Source of the DNA: Methylophaga pinxianii
GTDB lineage: Bacteria; Pseudomonadota; Gammaproteobacteria; Nitrosococcales; Methylophagaceae
Reading direction: 5' to 3'
DNA: 44,944 nt
Assembly: GCF_020447225.1 (NCBI RefSeq)
Contig: NZ_JAJAEO010000160.1
Coordinates: 1-44,944, forward strand
Part shown: positions 16,309 to 25,661 of the stretch, piece by piece
How the letters are laid out: each line of letters opens with the position of its first letter
Position numbering within the stretch: the first letter of the stretch is position 1
Notes under the pieces: generated by a model
Seen by the model: the letters and a program-made list of their open reading frames with translations, nothing else
What the model was told of the DNA's origin: nothing
Database searches by the model: none
Program-made: the position numbers and the translations under genes

Positions 16309-19300
16309 TTAAGACTGCATCAAAGCAGCCACTAAGTTTATCTTGGCCATCTGTTCAACATGATTAACACTTGCATGAGTCAGTGTTGGGCTTGCTACAA
16401 CAATGGCCAGACATTGCGCTCTTGAAACAGCAACATTCAGACGGTTTTTATCAAATATGAAGTCGAGACCTCTTGGTGAGTCATCAGCCTGGCTGCTGCA
16501 CATACTGATTATTACAATAGGTGCTTCCTGTCCTTGAAACTTATCAACGCTGCCCACTTTAGCGTTTGGCCCCAGTGCTTTTCTAAGCAGGCTAACCTGA
16601 TGGTTATAAGGGGCGACATAGAGAATGTCAGCGTCAGTAATAGCCCTCACTGAATCAGGCTCGTCTGTCAGAAATCTGCCTAATAATTCACGTCGTATTT
16701 CAGTGATTTTTTCGACCTCTTCCTCTGCCGATTGGGTATTACCCTCATGAGGCACTGGAACAAAGATTATTCCAGCAGATTTATTCAAAGCGCCCTCATA
16801 GTCTGCCGGCACTAGTACCTGCCGGCTTGAAGTAATCGCCGCAGCTTCTAATTTCCCCTCATAGATATGCTCACTGATAAATTGATTTACCGCAGGATGC
16901 ATACGAAAAGTCGTTCCTAAAAAAATGCCTTTATCTGCGGGTATGGTCGGCGTCTCATGCAAAAGATAATCAAGAATAGACATGCCGCTATCTGCCGGAT
17001 GGGTCGCTTGCGTAGGCTGGCCAAGTTGCATCTGATCGCCCATTAAGATGAGATTTCGTGCACTTCTACTCATGGCAATCAGGTTTGCAACGGATACCTG
17101 GCCAGCCTCATCAATAAAGAGATAATCAAACTGTCCCTCAAAATCATCACGGCTAAATCCCCATGCCGTGGTGCCAATTAAACAGGGACTATTAATTTGT
17201 TCAGCAAGCTTAGCGTTGTCTATTACTTGCACACCTAGCGCATCAAGTAATTTTTCTTCGCCTTCAGCCTTACTGCAAGCAAAAGTCGCTGAAATTTTCT
17301 GGGTTTGGCAAACTTTGGCGGCGCCTTTTAGTAGGTTCAGAATTGCTTTATGGCTGTTACTGCATATGCCAATGCGACAGCCTTTCTCCAGCAGACTCGC
17401 AATAATTCTTGCTCCCGTGAAAGACTTGCCAGTGCCGGGCGGCCCTTGAATGACCAGATAACTGTTATCAAGGTCATGAACGATTTGGATGATTTCGCTA
17501 AGACGCGCCTCCGGCGTCGTGCTTTTGATAATGGGCCCGTCAATAACAGGCTTGAAACGTGGTTTCTCACGTTTTAAAAACGCCATGATGGCCTGATACG
17601 GCGATACTTGATGCTGAGCAATGTCTTTAATGACTTTTTGCAAAGCTCGCTCAATAACACCTGCCGGGACGATTTCATCTGGTATGAGGTTCATCGTTGC
17701 AGGCAGGTCGTCAGATTTTAATTGCAAGCTGATGGTGCCCTCACCTGCTTCAGAATGATCCAATACCGCTTTAACGCGTAGTGCCATTCCCTTATCATCG
17801 TGCATACCTTGGACAAAGTATTGGCTGGCAAGACCTTTAAGTGGCTGCTCGGTATCGAAATTAAACGGATAAGCGAGGATCCGGGCTTTTGGAGTAGGTT
17901 TGAAGGGTTCATCTGCAGAGCGCTGACATAAGGCGATACAATCAGCATCATCGAAGAGCGCCTCATCATTTTGACTGAGCCTATCAAACATCCGCCAGTA
18001 AACCGGTTTGTTTTCGCGTCGATGAAACTCTAGCCACCAGGCGAGGTTTTCAAAAAATTGTGCATCCGGTGCTGATTCACTTTTAAGTTTTTCTGCTTGT
18101 GCCAGCAAGGTGTTACGCAGTTTTTCGACCTCTAGTTTTGATTCATCAGGCGTTTTTTCTTCACGGTCCTTAGGCGCGAGGTATTCAATGTTATTGTCTG
18201 TTTGAAGTGTTCTGAGCCAAGCCACCAATTCTTGCGTCGAATCACAATCATCGATGTTGTAATCACGAATGGCTGTTAAAACCTCACTGTCTTGCCACCG
18301 GCCAGTTTCTTCTCCTGCCAAAAACAGGTTTCGCCATTCGTCATAGACGACGACTGACTCACCACCGTTACCGACATCGGTTTCGCGTTTGCCACGATAG
18401 AGATGTTCGACATTTTTAATCGAATAACGCGGTTCTCCAAGCAAAATCGCGCCTTTGACGACTTTATACAAATCAACGAACACTTCGTTACGAAGTAATT
18501 CGTCTACTTCATGTTCACAAACGCCATAACGCCCCATGAGTTTGCGGCAAGCCGTGATTTCATAACTTGCGTAATGATAGATATGCATACCCGGATCAGC
18601 CTGCCAACGCTCATAGACCCAATTTATAAAGGCCATTAGAGCCGCTTTTTCTGATGTAGCATTATGTGCCCAGAAATCTCTGAAAACACGTTTGCCTTTG
18701 TCAAAGTATGTAGCGCCCCATAAGTATTCGAGGCCACCGGCGATTAACGGATAGCCTTCAATATCGAAAAACACATCATTGTCTGAGTGTGGCGGTAATA
18801 ACGTTAAACCTTTTCGAGCCGCTTTATGATGCTCAAGCAAACGATAGGCAGGTTTATATTGGCCTCTACTTTCTATCTGGATCGCAGCCTGGCCTATCAA
18901 GCGTTTTAGAACGTCAGGTGAAATTCCTTTAACGTATGTCAATTCGCTTTCTGCAAGCGCTTTCATGGTGATGATGCCCGCTGCATTGAGCTTTTTTATT
19001 TGTGCCCGGGTGATGGTGGCTACCTGAAATAGATGATCTTGTTCGAGCAAAATGCTCTCAGCATATTGTGACCAGTTGCCCCATGATTTCGAGTCCGCCG
19101 GATCGGGTAGTTGACTGTGATCAAACGCCTCGTGAAACGCCAAAAACCGCTGTTTTAAGTTGCTATAAAAGGCGAAGTGTTCACGTGTCACCAGAGGCAT
19201 TTTTTTGCCATCGCCCAGCACAATGGTGAGCTTTTCTGGCAGCACACCCTGAAGGTTGGCGAGCATTTCAGCATAACAACATAGTTGAATTGGGTACGTT

Positions 19301-19719
19301 GGCTTGAGTGAGCGTGAGAGTTTGGTGTCCCAGATCTCATAATAAAAGTCACCTAATTGACTTACCCCAGGCACCTTGATGAGAAAATCCGTGAATCCGG
19401 CAAATGCCCCAAGTTCAAGTTTTGCCTGGGCAATGACATCAAAACCTGCCTGCATGGCAGACAAAGTCTCTTCAATCGTGCTACCCCGCGCCATTCGTTT
19501 TAATGTGAGACCAGCTGTTTCAAAAGCTTTCTCAGTCGCATCCTCATGGGCATAGCCTTTTTCAGCAAGCTTTTGTAATAGCGGATCTTTAGGATCTCTT
19601 TGGGGTGCAGCTTCCGGGCTTTCGAGACTCAGCCTGTCCATCCATGAGGCAAACGGACTTTCCTGAAAAATGGTTAAATCGGTTGGTGAGAAAATCAACT
19701 GATTTGCAATAGTCTGCAT
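16309..19719 (-). CDS. RecB-like nuclease / RNase H-like / UPF1-like helicase fusion (TM0106 family)
   Basis: A 1136-residue three-part protein. About 1-200 is a Cas4/RecB-type nuclease with the segments EIWDTKLS (D and K of the active site) and the QLCCYAEML helix. About 310-500 is an RNase H-like exonuclease domain beginning FFDIEGYP (the D-x-E pair). About 740-1136 is a superfamily 1 helicase with Walker A GPPGTGKS near 759, DEAG near 869, VDKFQGQE near 1061 and NRLNVAVSRA near 1096, as in Dna2/UPF1. Such proteins process or resect nucleic acid; the exact substrate is unknown. A strong GGGGAGGG ribosome-binding site precedes the ATG, and the palindrome at 19771-19785 lies 52 bases upstream. 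First gene of an operon with the 238-residue protein. Confidence 0.9.
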   Translation of the reverse strand: MQTIANQLIFSPTDLTIFQESPFASWMDRLSLESPEAAPQRDPKDPLLQKLAEKGYAHEDATEKAFETAGLTLKRMARGSTIEETLSAMQAGFDVIAQAKLELGAFAGFTDFLIKVPGVSQLGDFYYEIWDTKLSRSLKPTYPIQLCCYAEMLANLQGVLPEKLTIVLGDGKKMPLVTREHFAFYSNLKQRFLAFHEAFDHSQLPDPADSKSWGNWSQYAESILLEQDHLFQVATITRAQIKKLNAAGIITMKALAESELTYVKGISPDVLKRLIGQAAIQIESRGQYKPAYRLLEHHKAARKGLTLLPPHSDNDVFFDIEGYPLIAGGLEYLWGATYFDKGKRVFRDFWAHNATSEKAALMAFINWVYERWQADPGMHIYHYASYEITACRKLMGRYGVCEHEVDELLRNEVFVDLYKVVKGAILLGEPRYSIKNVEHLYRGKRETDVGNGGESVVVYDEWRNLFLAGEETGRWQDSEVLTAIRDYNIDDCDSTQELVAWLRTLQTDNNIEYLAPKDREEKTPDESKLEVEKLRNTLLAQAEKLKSESAPDAQFFENLAWWLEFHRRENKPVYWRMFDRLSQNDEALFDDADCIALCQRSADEPFKPTPKARILAYPFNFDTEQPLKGLASQYFVQGMHDDKGMALRVKAVLDHSEAGEGTISLQLKSDDLPATMNLIPDEIVPAGVIERALQKVIKDIAQHQVSPYQAIMAFLKREKPRFKPVIDGPIIKSTTPEARLSEIIQIVHDLDNSYLVIQGPPGTGKSFTGARIIASLLEKGCRIGICSNSHKAILNLLKGAAKVCQTQKISATFACSKAEGEEKLLDALGVQVIDNAKLAEQINSPCLIGTTAWGFSRDDFEGQFDYLFIDEAGQVSVANLIAMSRSARNLILMGDQMQLGQPTQATHPADSGMSILDYLLHETPTIPADKGIFLGTTFRMHPAVNQFISEHIYEGKLEAAAITSSRQVLVPADYEGALNKSAGIIFVPVPHEGNTQSAEEEVEKITEIRRELLGRFLTDEPDSVRAITDADILYVAPYNHQVSLLRKALGPNAKVGSVDKFQGQEAPIVIISMCSSQADDSPRGLDFIFDKNRLNVAVSRAQCLAIVVASPTLTHASVNHVEQMAKINLVAALMQS

Positions 19720-19770
19720 GGGTGTCCCTCCCCTTGGGATCTACGTTAAGCACAATCTAACGCACTAAGA

Positions 19771-19785
19771 CGACATTCAATGTCG
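19771..19785. promoter_or_regulatory. Palindromic operator copy C (CGACA-N5-TGTCG)
   Basis: CGACATTCAATGTCG, a fully symmetric version (seven-base arms around a central C), lies in the 112-base divergent intergenic region, 52 bases from the nuclease-helicase start and 47 from the 86-residue gene. It could control both directions. Half-sites and spacing are identical to copies A and B, at the WYL operon and its neighbour. Confidence 0.7.
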
Positions 19786-19831
19786 CTATCAGCTTGTAAC
19801 CTTGGCAATATATCACCAGAAGGAGACAAGG

Positions 19832-20092
19832 ATGACATTTGACTGGCAAACCATCAGTGCGTGTCTTTATGAACTCGATCCGATGCAAACATCTTGTCAG
19901 GAAAACGACTGCATTGATGAATATCATTTCGTTGCTAAACATATTGTGAAAAATATCGAGCAAGGTTTAATGCCATCGCGTGCGATTTACTTATCAGTGA
20001 TGCAATTATTCGATGAGGAAATGGCAAAGTCAGTTGATGTCGATGAACTGGCCAGAATCATTCGTTCAAAAGGTTGTTCTGCAAATGTATGA
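19832..20092 (+). CDS. Uncharacterised 86-residue acidic protein
   Basis: Start chosen at 19832 (MTFDWQTISACL) because AGGAGACA lies just upstream; an ATG at 19802 has no such site. The sequence is helical and acidic, with four cysteines at irregular spacing and no known motif. It overlaps the phosphatase gene by eight bases (ATGTATGA), the same overlap style as the 122/91-residue pair, and the two form a short operon divergent from the nuclease-helicase. Confidence 0.7.
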   Translation: MTFDWQTISACLYELDPMQTSCQENDCIDEYHFVAKHIVKNIEQGLMPSRAIYLSVMQLFDEEMAKSVDVDELARIIRSKGCSANV

Positions 20093-20519
20093 CTTGATTG
20101 GTGATATTCACGGCTATGCTCAGCCACTAAGAAAGCTCTTGATCAAGCTTGGCTATACTGAAAACGGTGATGACTTCTCACATCCTGAGCGGAAAGTGAT
20201 TTTTCTGGGCGATTTTATTGACCGAGGTCCCAATCAAGTCGAGGTCTGCGCCATTGCCAGAACAATGATCGAGCATGATCATGCATACAGCATCATGGGC
20301 AACCATGAATTTAATGCTGTTGCTTATGCAACGAAAGATCCATCAAACAACGATACTTATCTGAGGCCTCACAATGAGAAGACCTACCTACAGCATAAGG
20401 CATTTCTTGACGAAGTTTATGAATACTCAGCGCTGCATAATGAACTTATCAACTGGTTTAAGGACATTGCCACTTTATCTAGACCTATCCTGACCTTTCC
20501 CCCAAATTTAAGACCCTGA
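20085..20519 (+). pseudogene. PPP-type metallophosphoesterase, C-terminally truncated
   Basis: Begins at ATG 20085 (MYDLIGDIHG) inside the upstream stop. The first metal-binding motifs are perfect: GDIHG 6-10, GDFIDRGP 42-49, GNHE 72-75. The protein ends after 144 residues, with the last dozen (SRPILTFPPNLRP) encoded by unrelated sequence; relatives run on for at least another 100 residues that supply the C-terminal histidine ligands. Homology appears to break at about 20480, just before an IS-like scar beginning at 20491. An intact version would be a serine/threonine- or dinucleotide-type phosphatase; this copy should be inactive. Confidence 0.75.
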
Positions 20520-20649
20520 CATTGATGGGACTTCCAATAAATGGTAGGCCTCAATTTTAGAACCACTCGGTGAATGAATTGAGCTATTCAAGTTTGAATG
20601 GACACCACAAACTACAAAGGTCCAAGCTATTTAAAACCAGATTAGGTCA
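20491..20649. mobile_element. Possible insertion-sequence scar
   Basis: A 159-base segment starts TGACCTTTCCCCC and ends ATTAGGTCA, so the outermost six bases are inverted repeats (TGACCT/AGGTCA), as at IS3-type ends. It contains no transposase frame; only short open pieces remain. It interrupts the phosphatase gene and abuts the porin gene's 3' side. No target-site duplication is apparent, as expected if a deletion followed. The inverted match is short, so this rests largely on context. Confidence 0.35.
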
Positions 20650-20676
20650 ATGAAAACTCATTTCCCTTGAAAATTT

Positions 20677-22074
20677 TCAGAATCGAAATCGCGCGGTTAT
20701 TTCCAAAAAATCCATGTCTTTGCTGTCACCGGTCTGGCGAATAAAAGGACCCGGCTGGAGGTGCGTGTATATGACAGTAAAATCTAGGTGGTTTATAGGC
20801 GCCCAGGCAAGTTCGAACGAAAGTCCTGTGGCGACATATCGGGCGTTACTGTCGCCCGGCCCACGAATGATTTGACCTGAAGGACTATATACACCGTCGT
20901 TCCTTTCGAGCCGCCAGTAAAAATTAACATCTGTGTTGAGGGATAATTTGTCTGTTAATTGTAGGTTCAAGTGTGGGTTAAAATTAAAAAAATTGCGTGG
21001 ACCTAAAACAGCCGCTTGACTGAAATAATTGCCACGAGGAAACAGCGGGTTGAAGGTCTGAAGGGTTGAATCAGTGGGATCTTTATCACCACTTGCAATG
21101 TTTGCCCGAAGTCCCACACGTGGTTGGAGAGGCGCGGTTGAAAAGGTAAAACCCGTGTCGCTGGCAAGCGTCCAGGCGTTGATTTTATCATCACCAAATG
21201 ACCCGAACTGGTACACGGTTTCCCAGTTCCAATCCCAGCCTCTCGCGGCACCCCATAATCGCATACCGACCGTGTGCCGGGTTTCTTTATTGACACCCTG
21301 TACAAAACTGCCAATATCATCTCGAAAGCCAAGGTAGTAGAAATCGGCGCTGCCTTCAGGCAAAAAGTCTGGCCGCCCAACAGTGTAGAGACCCCACATG
21401 CTCTCATCGTGATTGGTTTCATCATCGAATACCCCTGCTTTATCGCGCCTTGGCCGAACAGCAACAGCACTGACATCCCAATTTAGGAAGTTCGAAAGTC
21501 CTCGAAAACCATCGAAGGTTCTGCGAACATTAGTACCCTCACGTACATCCACGAGACGGCCTGATCCAAACTCAATTTCCTGGCGGCCGGCACGAATGGT
21601 TAGATCAGTACTTTCGTTTAGCCCAAAAGAAAAGTCGGCAAAGGCATTCTGAAGATCCAGCCTGTTTTCATCGACTGGACTTGGTCCATTAGCTCGGCCT
21701 TCCGACAGCGCACTCGTCAACTCACCAAACAAACGCAGATGTCTTCCAAGTTGCATATCGGCATGCAGATTGACTCGCTGGAGCCAGACGCCGTCTTCAT
21801 CTTGCGTAACATCACCGAATACTGGATCGTTTGTATATTCGTAACGTTCGCGAATAGAACCGCCAATATTAAGGTAGTTTTCCCTGTTGCTCGTTAATGG
21901 GATGTGCTTAATTGTGTAGAACAGGCTTGATGGTCTGACGGGGGCGTTTCGATAATTATAGCTTTCATCAAAACGGAATTTTTCGAAGCTGGGTCGTGAG
22001 TATTCCATGGCGGACGCATGCAACGAAATTGATGTAAAAACTACCGCTGACACGATCGTCCGCAACATGATCAT
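20677..22074 (-). CDS. Alginate-export-family outer-membrane porin
   Basis: A 465-residue beta-barrel protein with a signal peptide (MIMLRTIVSAVVFTSIS, cleaved after HASA about 22). The first 80 residues of the mature protein are a plug-like region (YNYRNAPVRPSS), then alternating amphipathic strands with periodic Trp/Tyr/Arg, ending in a C-terminal phenylalanine (ITARFRF) typical of outer-membrane barrels. Length and the RAGRQEIEFGSGRLVDVREG segment match the AlgE-like family, which passes anionic or small organic solutes. Its ATG overlaps the pirin stop by one base (TAATG), so it is co-translated; the substrate may be a metabolite tied to this catabolic region. Confidence 0.85.
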   Translation of the reverse strand: MIMLRTIVSAVVFTSISLHASAMEYSRPSFEKFRFDESYNYRNAPVRPSSLFYTIKHIPLTSNRENYLNIGGSIRERYEYTNDPVFGDVTQDEDGVWLQRVNLHADMQLGRHLRLFGELTSALSEGRANGPSPVDENRLDLQNAFADFSFGLNESTDLTIRAGRQEIEFGSGRLVDVREGTNVRRTFDGFRGLSNFLNWDVSAVAVRPRRDKAGVFDDETNHDESMWGLYTVGRPDFLPEGSADFYYLGFRDDIGSFVQGVNKETRHTVGMRLWGAARGWDWNWETVYQFGSFGDDKINAWTLASDTGFTFSTAPLQPRVGLRANIASGDKDPTDSTLQTFNPLFPRGNYFSQAAVLGPRNFFNFNPHLNLQLTDKLSLNTDVNFYWRLERNDGVYSPSGQIIRGPGDSNARYVATGLSFELAWAPINHLDFTVIYTHLQPGPFIRQTGDSKDMDFLEITARFRF

Positions 22075-22772
22075 TACACGAGTTCAAACAAAAGTACTTC
22101 TGCGTGACTATCGGTATCTAGTTCCAATTCTCGCTCACTGGTAATGGCAGCACTATCTCCTTCGCAAAGTTCTTTGCCATTGAGTCGAACAATTCCTCGA
22201 GCAACATGCAGCCAAGCCCGATAGTCATTCGTAACCTCATGCCTAAGAGATTCGCCTTGTGCTATCTGACCGGCGTATAGCCTTACGTCTTGGTGGATGA
22301 TTACGGCACCATCAGTGCCAAAACGCTCACCCATAAGCCGCAACCGACCTTGCCGCTCCGCTTGCGGAAAGCGTTTCTGTTCATAACTGGGTTCAATGCC
22401 CTGAGAGTCAGGGATGATCCATAGCTGGAGAAAATGCACGGGCTCGCTTTTCGAGGCATTGAATTCACTGTGGCGGATACCAGTGCCCGCAGACATACGT
22501 TGCACGTCACCAGGAGCAATGACGGAGCCGTTGCCAAGGGTGTCGTTATGTTCAAGTGCTCCCTCCAACACATAGGTGATGATTTCCATATCACGATGAC
22601 TATGCTGACCAAAGCCACCGCCAGGTGCAACACGATCGTCATTAATGACTCGTAAAGCACCGAATCCCATATATTTCTGGTCATGAAAGCCGCCAAATGA
22701 AAATGTGTGACGACTGTCGAGCCAGCTAATCTTCGTATGTCCTCGACGTTCACGGTCTCTGATGACAATCAT
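22074..22772 (-). CDS. Pirin-family bicupin, copy 1
   Basis: A 232-residue cupin pair. Metal ligands in the N-terminal cupin are H57, H59, H101 and E103 (FGQHSHRD and GIRHSE). Pirins of the YhhW type bind Fe or Ni/Zn and some cleave quercetin; a general role in oxidative or electrophile sensing is also proposed. The stop codon overlaps the start of the porin. A second, longer pirin lies 7 kb to the right with the same ligand spacing. A GGAA ribosome-binding site precedes the ATG. Confidence 0.92.
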   Translation of the reverse strand: MIVIRDRERRGHTKISWLDSRHTFSFGGFHDQKYMGFGALRVINDDRVAPGGGFGQHSHRDMEIITYVLEGALEHNDTLGNGSVIAPGDVQRMSAGTGIRHSEFNASKSEPVHFLQLWIIPDSQGIEPSYEQKRFPQAERQGRLRLMGERFGTDGAVIIHQDVRLYAGQIAQGESLRHEVTNDYRAWLHVARGIVRLNGKELCEGDSAAITSERELELDTDSHAEVLLFELV

Positions 22773-22845
22773 TCAATCTTTTCCTTTTTAATTCAATCAT
22801 GACGCCCTCTTAATCTTAAGGGGGTCAAACCATACTTCAGGAAAA

Positions 22846-23841
22846 TTATTCAGGATTTAACCTTCTGCCAAAACTAACGCCGTAACTTGCCGGGCGAGCT
22901 AAAAGAATAGGATCTTCTGTTGGGCTAATGCCTTCCGGAATAGCAAGAGGATTAAACATATTGGCTTTTTCATAACTTGGACCATCCGCCATGATCTCAG
23001 TAAGCGTTAATGTTCCAAGCTGAACCATTTTTCGTTCTGCTGGCCAGACAATTGTGGGATCTGTAATCGCATCGCCTGCTTCAGCGATTTGCAAGGCGAT
23101 CGTAAATTTAGCCTCACCGGCATCCTTTAATCTCACTGGCAACTCATCCAATAGATAATTATTGGCAGCTTTTTCTCTCTCTTCATCTGAAAGATATTCC
23201 GGACCATTCAACGGAGTTATGAGATAGCGGCCATAAACTGTATTGCCCTGTTCATTTTCAAATTCAAAGGCATTAATGCCATGGAATTTTTCCGTGGCGT
23301 AACTCACAGGCGCGGGTTTGGGTAATTGCACAAACGTCAGCGTTTCGGGATGCGCTTCAAGAAAAGCTTCAATGGGTGTCGGTTTAGCTTTTGAATTGGC
23401 AGAATCTTTAATTGCTGTTAATAATCCAAGAAAATCTTCAGGTGTCTTGACCGGGAACCGATCTACCGAAATCACCACAATATCGGTGTACTCTTCTTCA
23501 GGCAGCATAAACCTGATGGCCATACCTTTGGGAAAGCCATCCGGGCTGGTATCAGCTATATCCGGCACGCCGCTGGCATTAGAAAATCGTACGACTATAT
23601 CTGATTTAGGAATATTAAAATGCGGCGCATAAGTAATTTCAGCGGCCTCTTTTGAAGCTTCAAAATACCCTGTTACCATTAGGCCTTTGGCGTGATTAGA
23701 ACGCATGCCTGCATGGGGTCCACCGGCAAGTTCAGAGAGTGTATCAACCAGCCTTTCAGTTACCGGTAGTTCCTCAGCGCTAAGGGTAAAAGAGGACGTA
23801 ACGGCTATTAATAATCCAATATTGAGAATAATTTTTTTCAT
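22846..23841 (-). CDS. Periplasmic catalase-like peroxidase (SrpA/KatA-related, short)
   Basis: A 331-residue heme protein, shorter than classical catalases (about 480 residues), with a signal peptide (cleavage about 22, TLSA-EELP). The distal histidine is H50 in RSNHAKG, the distal asparagine N88 in RFSNASG, and the proximal tyrosine Y320 in RPASYGVSFGRR. Members of this short family act on organic or hydrogen peroxide in the periplasm. The gene stands alone: 74 bases before it lies pirin copy 1, and 166 bases after it the MFS gene. AGGATATG supplies the ribosome-binding site. Confidence 0.88.
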   Translation of the reverse strand: MKKIILNIGLLIAVTSSFTLSAEELPVTERLVDTLSELAGGPHAGMRSNHAKGLMVTGYFEASKEAAEITYAPHFNIPKSDIVVRFSNASGVPDIADTSPDGFPKGMAIRFMLPEEEYTDIVVISVDRFPVKTPEDFLGLLTAIKDSANSKAKPTPIEAFLEAHPETLTFVQLPKPAPVSYATEKFHGINAFEFENEQGNTVYGRYLITPLNGPEYLSDEEREKAANNYLLDELPVRLKDAGEAKFTIALQIAEAGDAITDPTIVWPAERKMVQLGTLTLTEIMADGPSYEKANMFNPLAIPEGISPTEDPILLARPASYGVSFGRRLNPE

Positions 23842-24007
23842 GACATATCCTTAATAAATATTTAATGAAAAATTTGTGGCATTTGATACATCTTTGTACC
23901 AGCTAAAAATTATTTTTAATTCGAACCTCCTCTGGTTGTCTCCCTCACACCCAATCAGGAGTGGAGTCACCGCCAGGCAATAAATAGAACCGATATCGAG
24001 GATAATG

Positions 24008-25651
24008 TTATCCAATCTGTTCGCTTTGAACCGGCGCGCTCACCGGCGCAACATTGGGCTCTGGTGCGAGGAAATGTGTTACGAGCGGTGCACTGTCACC
24101 TACATGCAAGGCGAGAACCCTTTTCTGAATGTCACGGTCAGACACTGACACACGTTCGTGGTGACGCAAATGGCCAACCCAGGAATCTTCAGTGAAATAC
24201 TCCAGATACCGGCCTGGCTCTGCCACGTCCTCAAATAATCCCCAACTGTATGCACCGTTGCGCTTTCGCATGGTCTTTAGCTCGTTCATTAAGGTGATAA
24301 AGACGGCTCTCGATTTGAGGTCTATCCGATATTCGACGGTCACAAGAACTGGGCCGCGATCCGGTTCGATCTCACCCGAAACAATCGGTTCTGGCCAGTG
24401 TGATGAAGGTGATAAGTCCAGATCCATGCCCAGTTGCAGCTTGGCAGGCCAGGATATAAATGCGCCGATAAGGGCCCCAGCAGCGGCCATTTGCAAAGTT
24501 ATTGAAATACCAAGCATGGAAGCTGCTTGCCCCCATAGAATGCTGCCAAGCGTCATCGCCCCGAAGAAAACCGTGATGAAAATCGACAAGCCACGGGCTC
24601 GGACCCAATCAGGCAATGCAACTTGTGCTGAGACGTTAAGGCTCGAGAGCACAGCGATCCATGAGGCACCCGCAACAAAGCTTGCTACTATCGCCACCGC
24701 TGATTGCTTGAAAAGTGCGAATACAATGAGGACTAATGCGGTACCGACAGTGCCAGTAGCAACCAAAGCGTCGGCTCCGAGATGGCCCTTGAGCTTTTGC
24801 AAAAGCAGTGCTCCACCAACAGCACCAAGCCCAACTGCCCCCAACATAATCCCATAAAGTTCAGGCCCACCCCCAAGCTCCTGTCGCGCGATGAGCGGCA
24901 GTAAGGACCAGTAGGCACTGGCAAAAAGGAAAAATGCAACGGCCCGAATGAGTGTGGAACGTAATGGGCCACTTGATCGGGCGTAACGAAGGCCTGCACC
25001 CATTGCAGTCCAAAATCGCTCTGCAGCAAGATGACTCACCTTTTTGGGTGGGGGGCGCCACCAGAGAAGTGCCACAATCACGACGACAAAACTTAGTGCA
25101 TTTAACAAGTATGGCCAGGCTATTCCAGCACTTACAATAATAATCCCAGCAAGTGCTGGCCCGATGGCGCGGCTAATATTGATACCTACGCTATTCAGCG
25201 TCACAGCAGGTTGAAGCGCGTCACGGGGCACCAGCTGTGGCACGATGGCCTGCCACGCAGGAGCGACAAAAGCAGCCCCAGCGCCCGAAATGAAAGTGAA
25301 GGCAAGCAAAGTCCACGCACTAATTTGCTCAAATAGAACCAACATGCCAAGCAAAAGTGTCGAGATTGCTAAGATTGCCATCACTACAATGAGCAAGCGG
25401 CGACGGTCAACTAGATCCGCTATAGCGCCTGCCGGTAATGCAAACAAAAACACGGGTAAGGTCGTTGCAGCCTGAACTAACGCTACCATCAATGGTGATG
25501 GAGACAAGGATGTCATCAACCACCCGGAGGCGACGTCGTGCATCCAGGTTCCAACATTTGAAATAACGGTGGCTGTCCAAAGAACCACAAATGAAATATG
25601 CGCAAACGGTGCCCACGATGAGACCTGACTCTTTGGTTTCACGACTTTCAT
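24008..25651 (-). CDS. MFS transporter, EntS-like, with C-terminal soluble domain
   Basis: A 547-residue protein from the chosen start (ATG 25651, MKVVKPKSQVSS). The longer frame to 25804 would overlap the amidohydrolase gene by 140 bases and adds basic, non-membrane sequence, so it is rejected. Residues about 20-415 form about 11-12 transmembrane helices with MFS_3 (PF05977) features such as DLVDRRRLLI and WGSQ-like loops. The last 125 residues are a cytoplasmic domain resembling the dimeric alpha/beta barrel found at the end of this family. It follows the amidohydrolase stop by 10 bases. It probably exports a product of the neighbouring enzymes or a siderophore-like compound; substrate unknown. 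Confidence 0.85.
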   Translation of the reverse strand: MKVVKPKSQVSSWAPFAHISFVVLWTATVISNVGTWMHDVASGWLMTSLSPSPLMVALVQAATTLPVFLFALPAGAIADLVDRRRLLIVVMAILAISTLLLGMLVLFEQISAWTLLAFTFISGAGAAFVAPAWQAIVPQLVPRDALQPAVTLNSVGINISRAIGPALAGIIIVSAGIAWPYLLNALSFVVVIVALLWWRPPPKKVSHLAAERFWTAMGAGLRYARSSGPLRSTLIRAVAFFLFASAYWSLLPLIARQELGGGPELYGIMLGAVGLGAVGGALLLQKLKGHLGADALVATGTVGTALVLIVFALFKQSAVAIVASFVAGASWIAVLSSLNVSAQVALPDWVRARGLSIFITVFFGAMTLGSILWGQAASMLGISITLQMAAAGALIGAFISWPAKLQLGMDLDLSPSSHWPEPIVSGEIEPDRGPVLVTVEYRIDLKSRAVFITLMNELKTMRKRNGAYSWGLFEDVAEPGRYLEYFTEDSWVGHLRHHERVSVSDRDIQKRVLALHVGDSAPLVTHFLAPEPNVAPVSAPVQSEQIG

Positions 25652-25661
25652 CGTAATTAAT

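Noticed and set aside
24192-24857. A 221-codon plus-strand frame opposite the MFS transporter.
   Set aside because: Antisense to well-supported transmembrane coding sequence; no family features.
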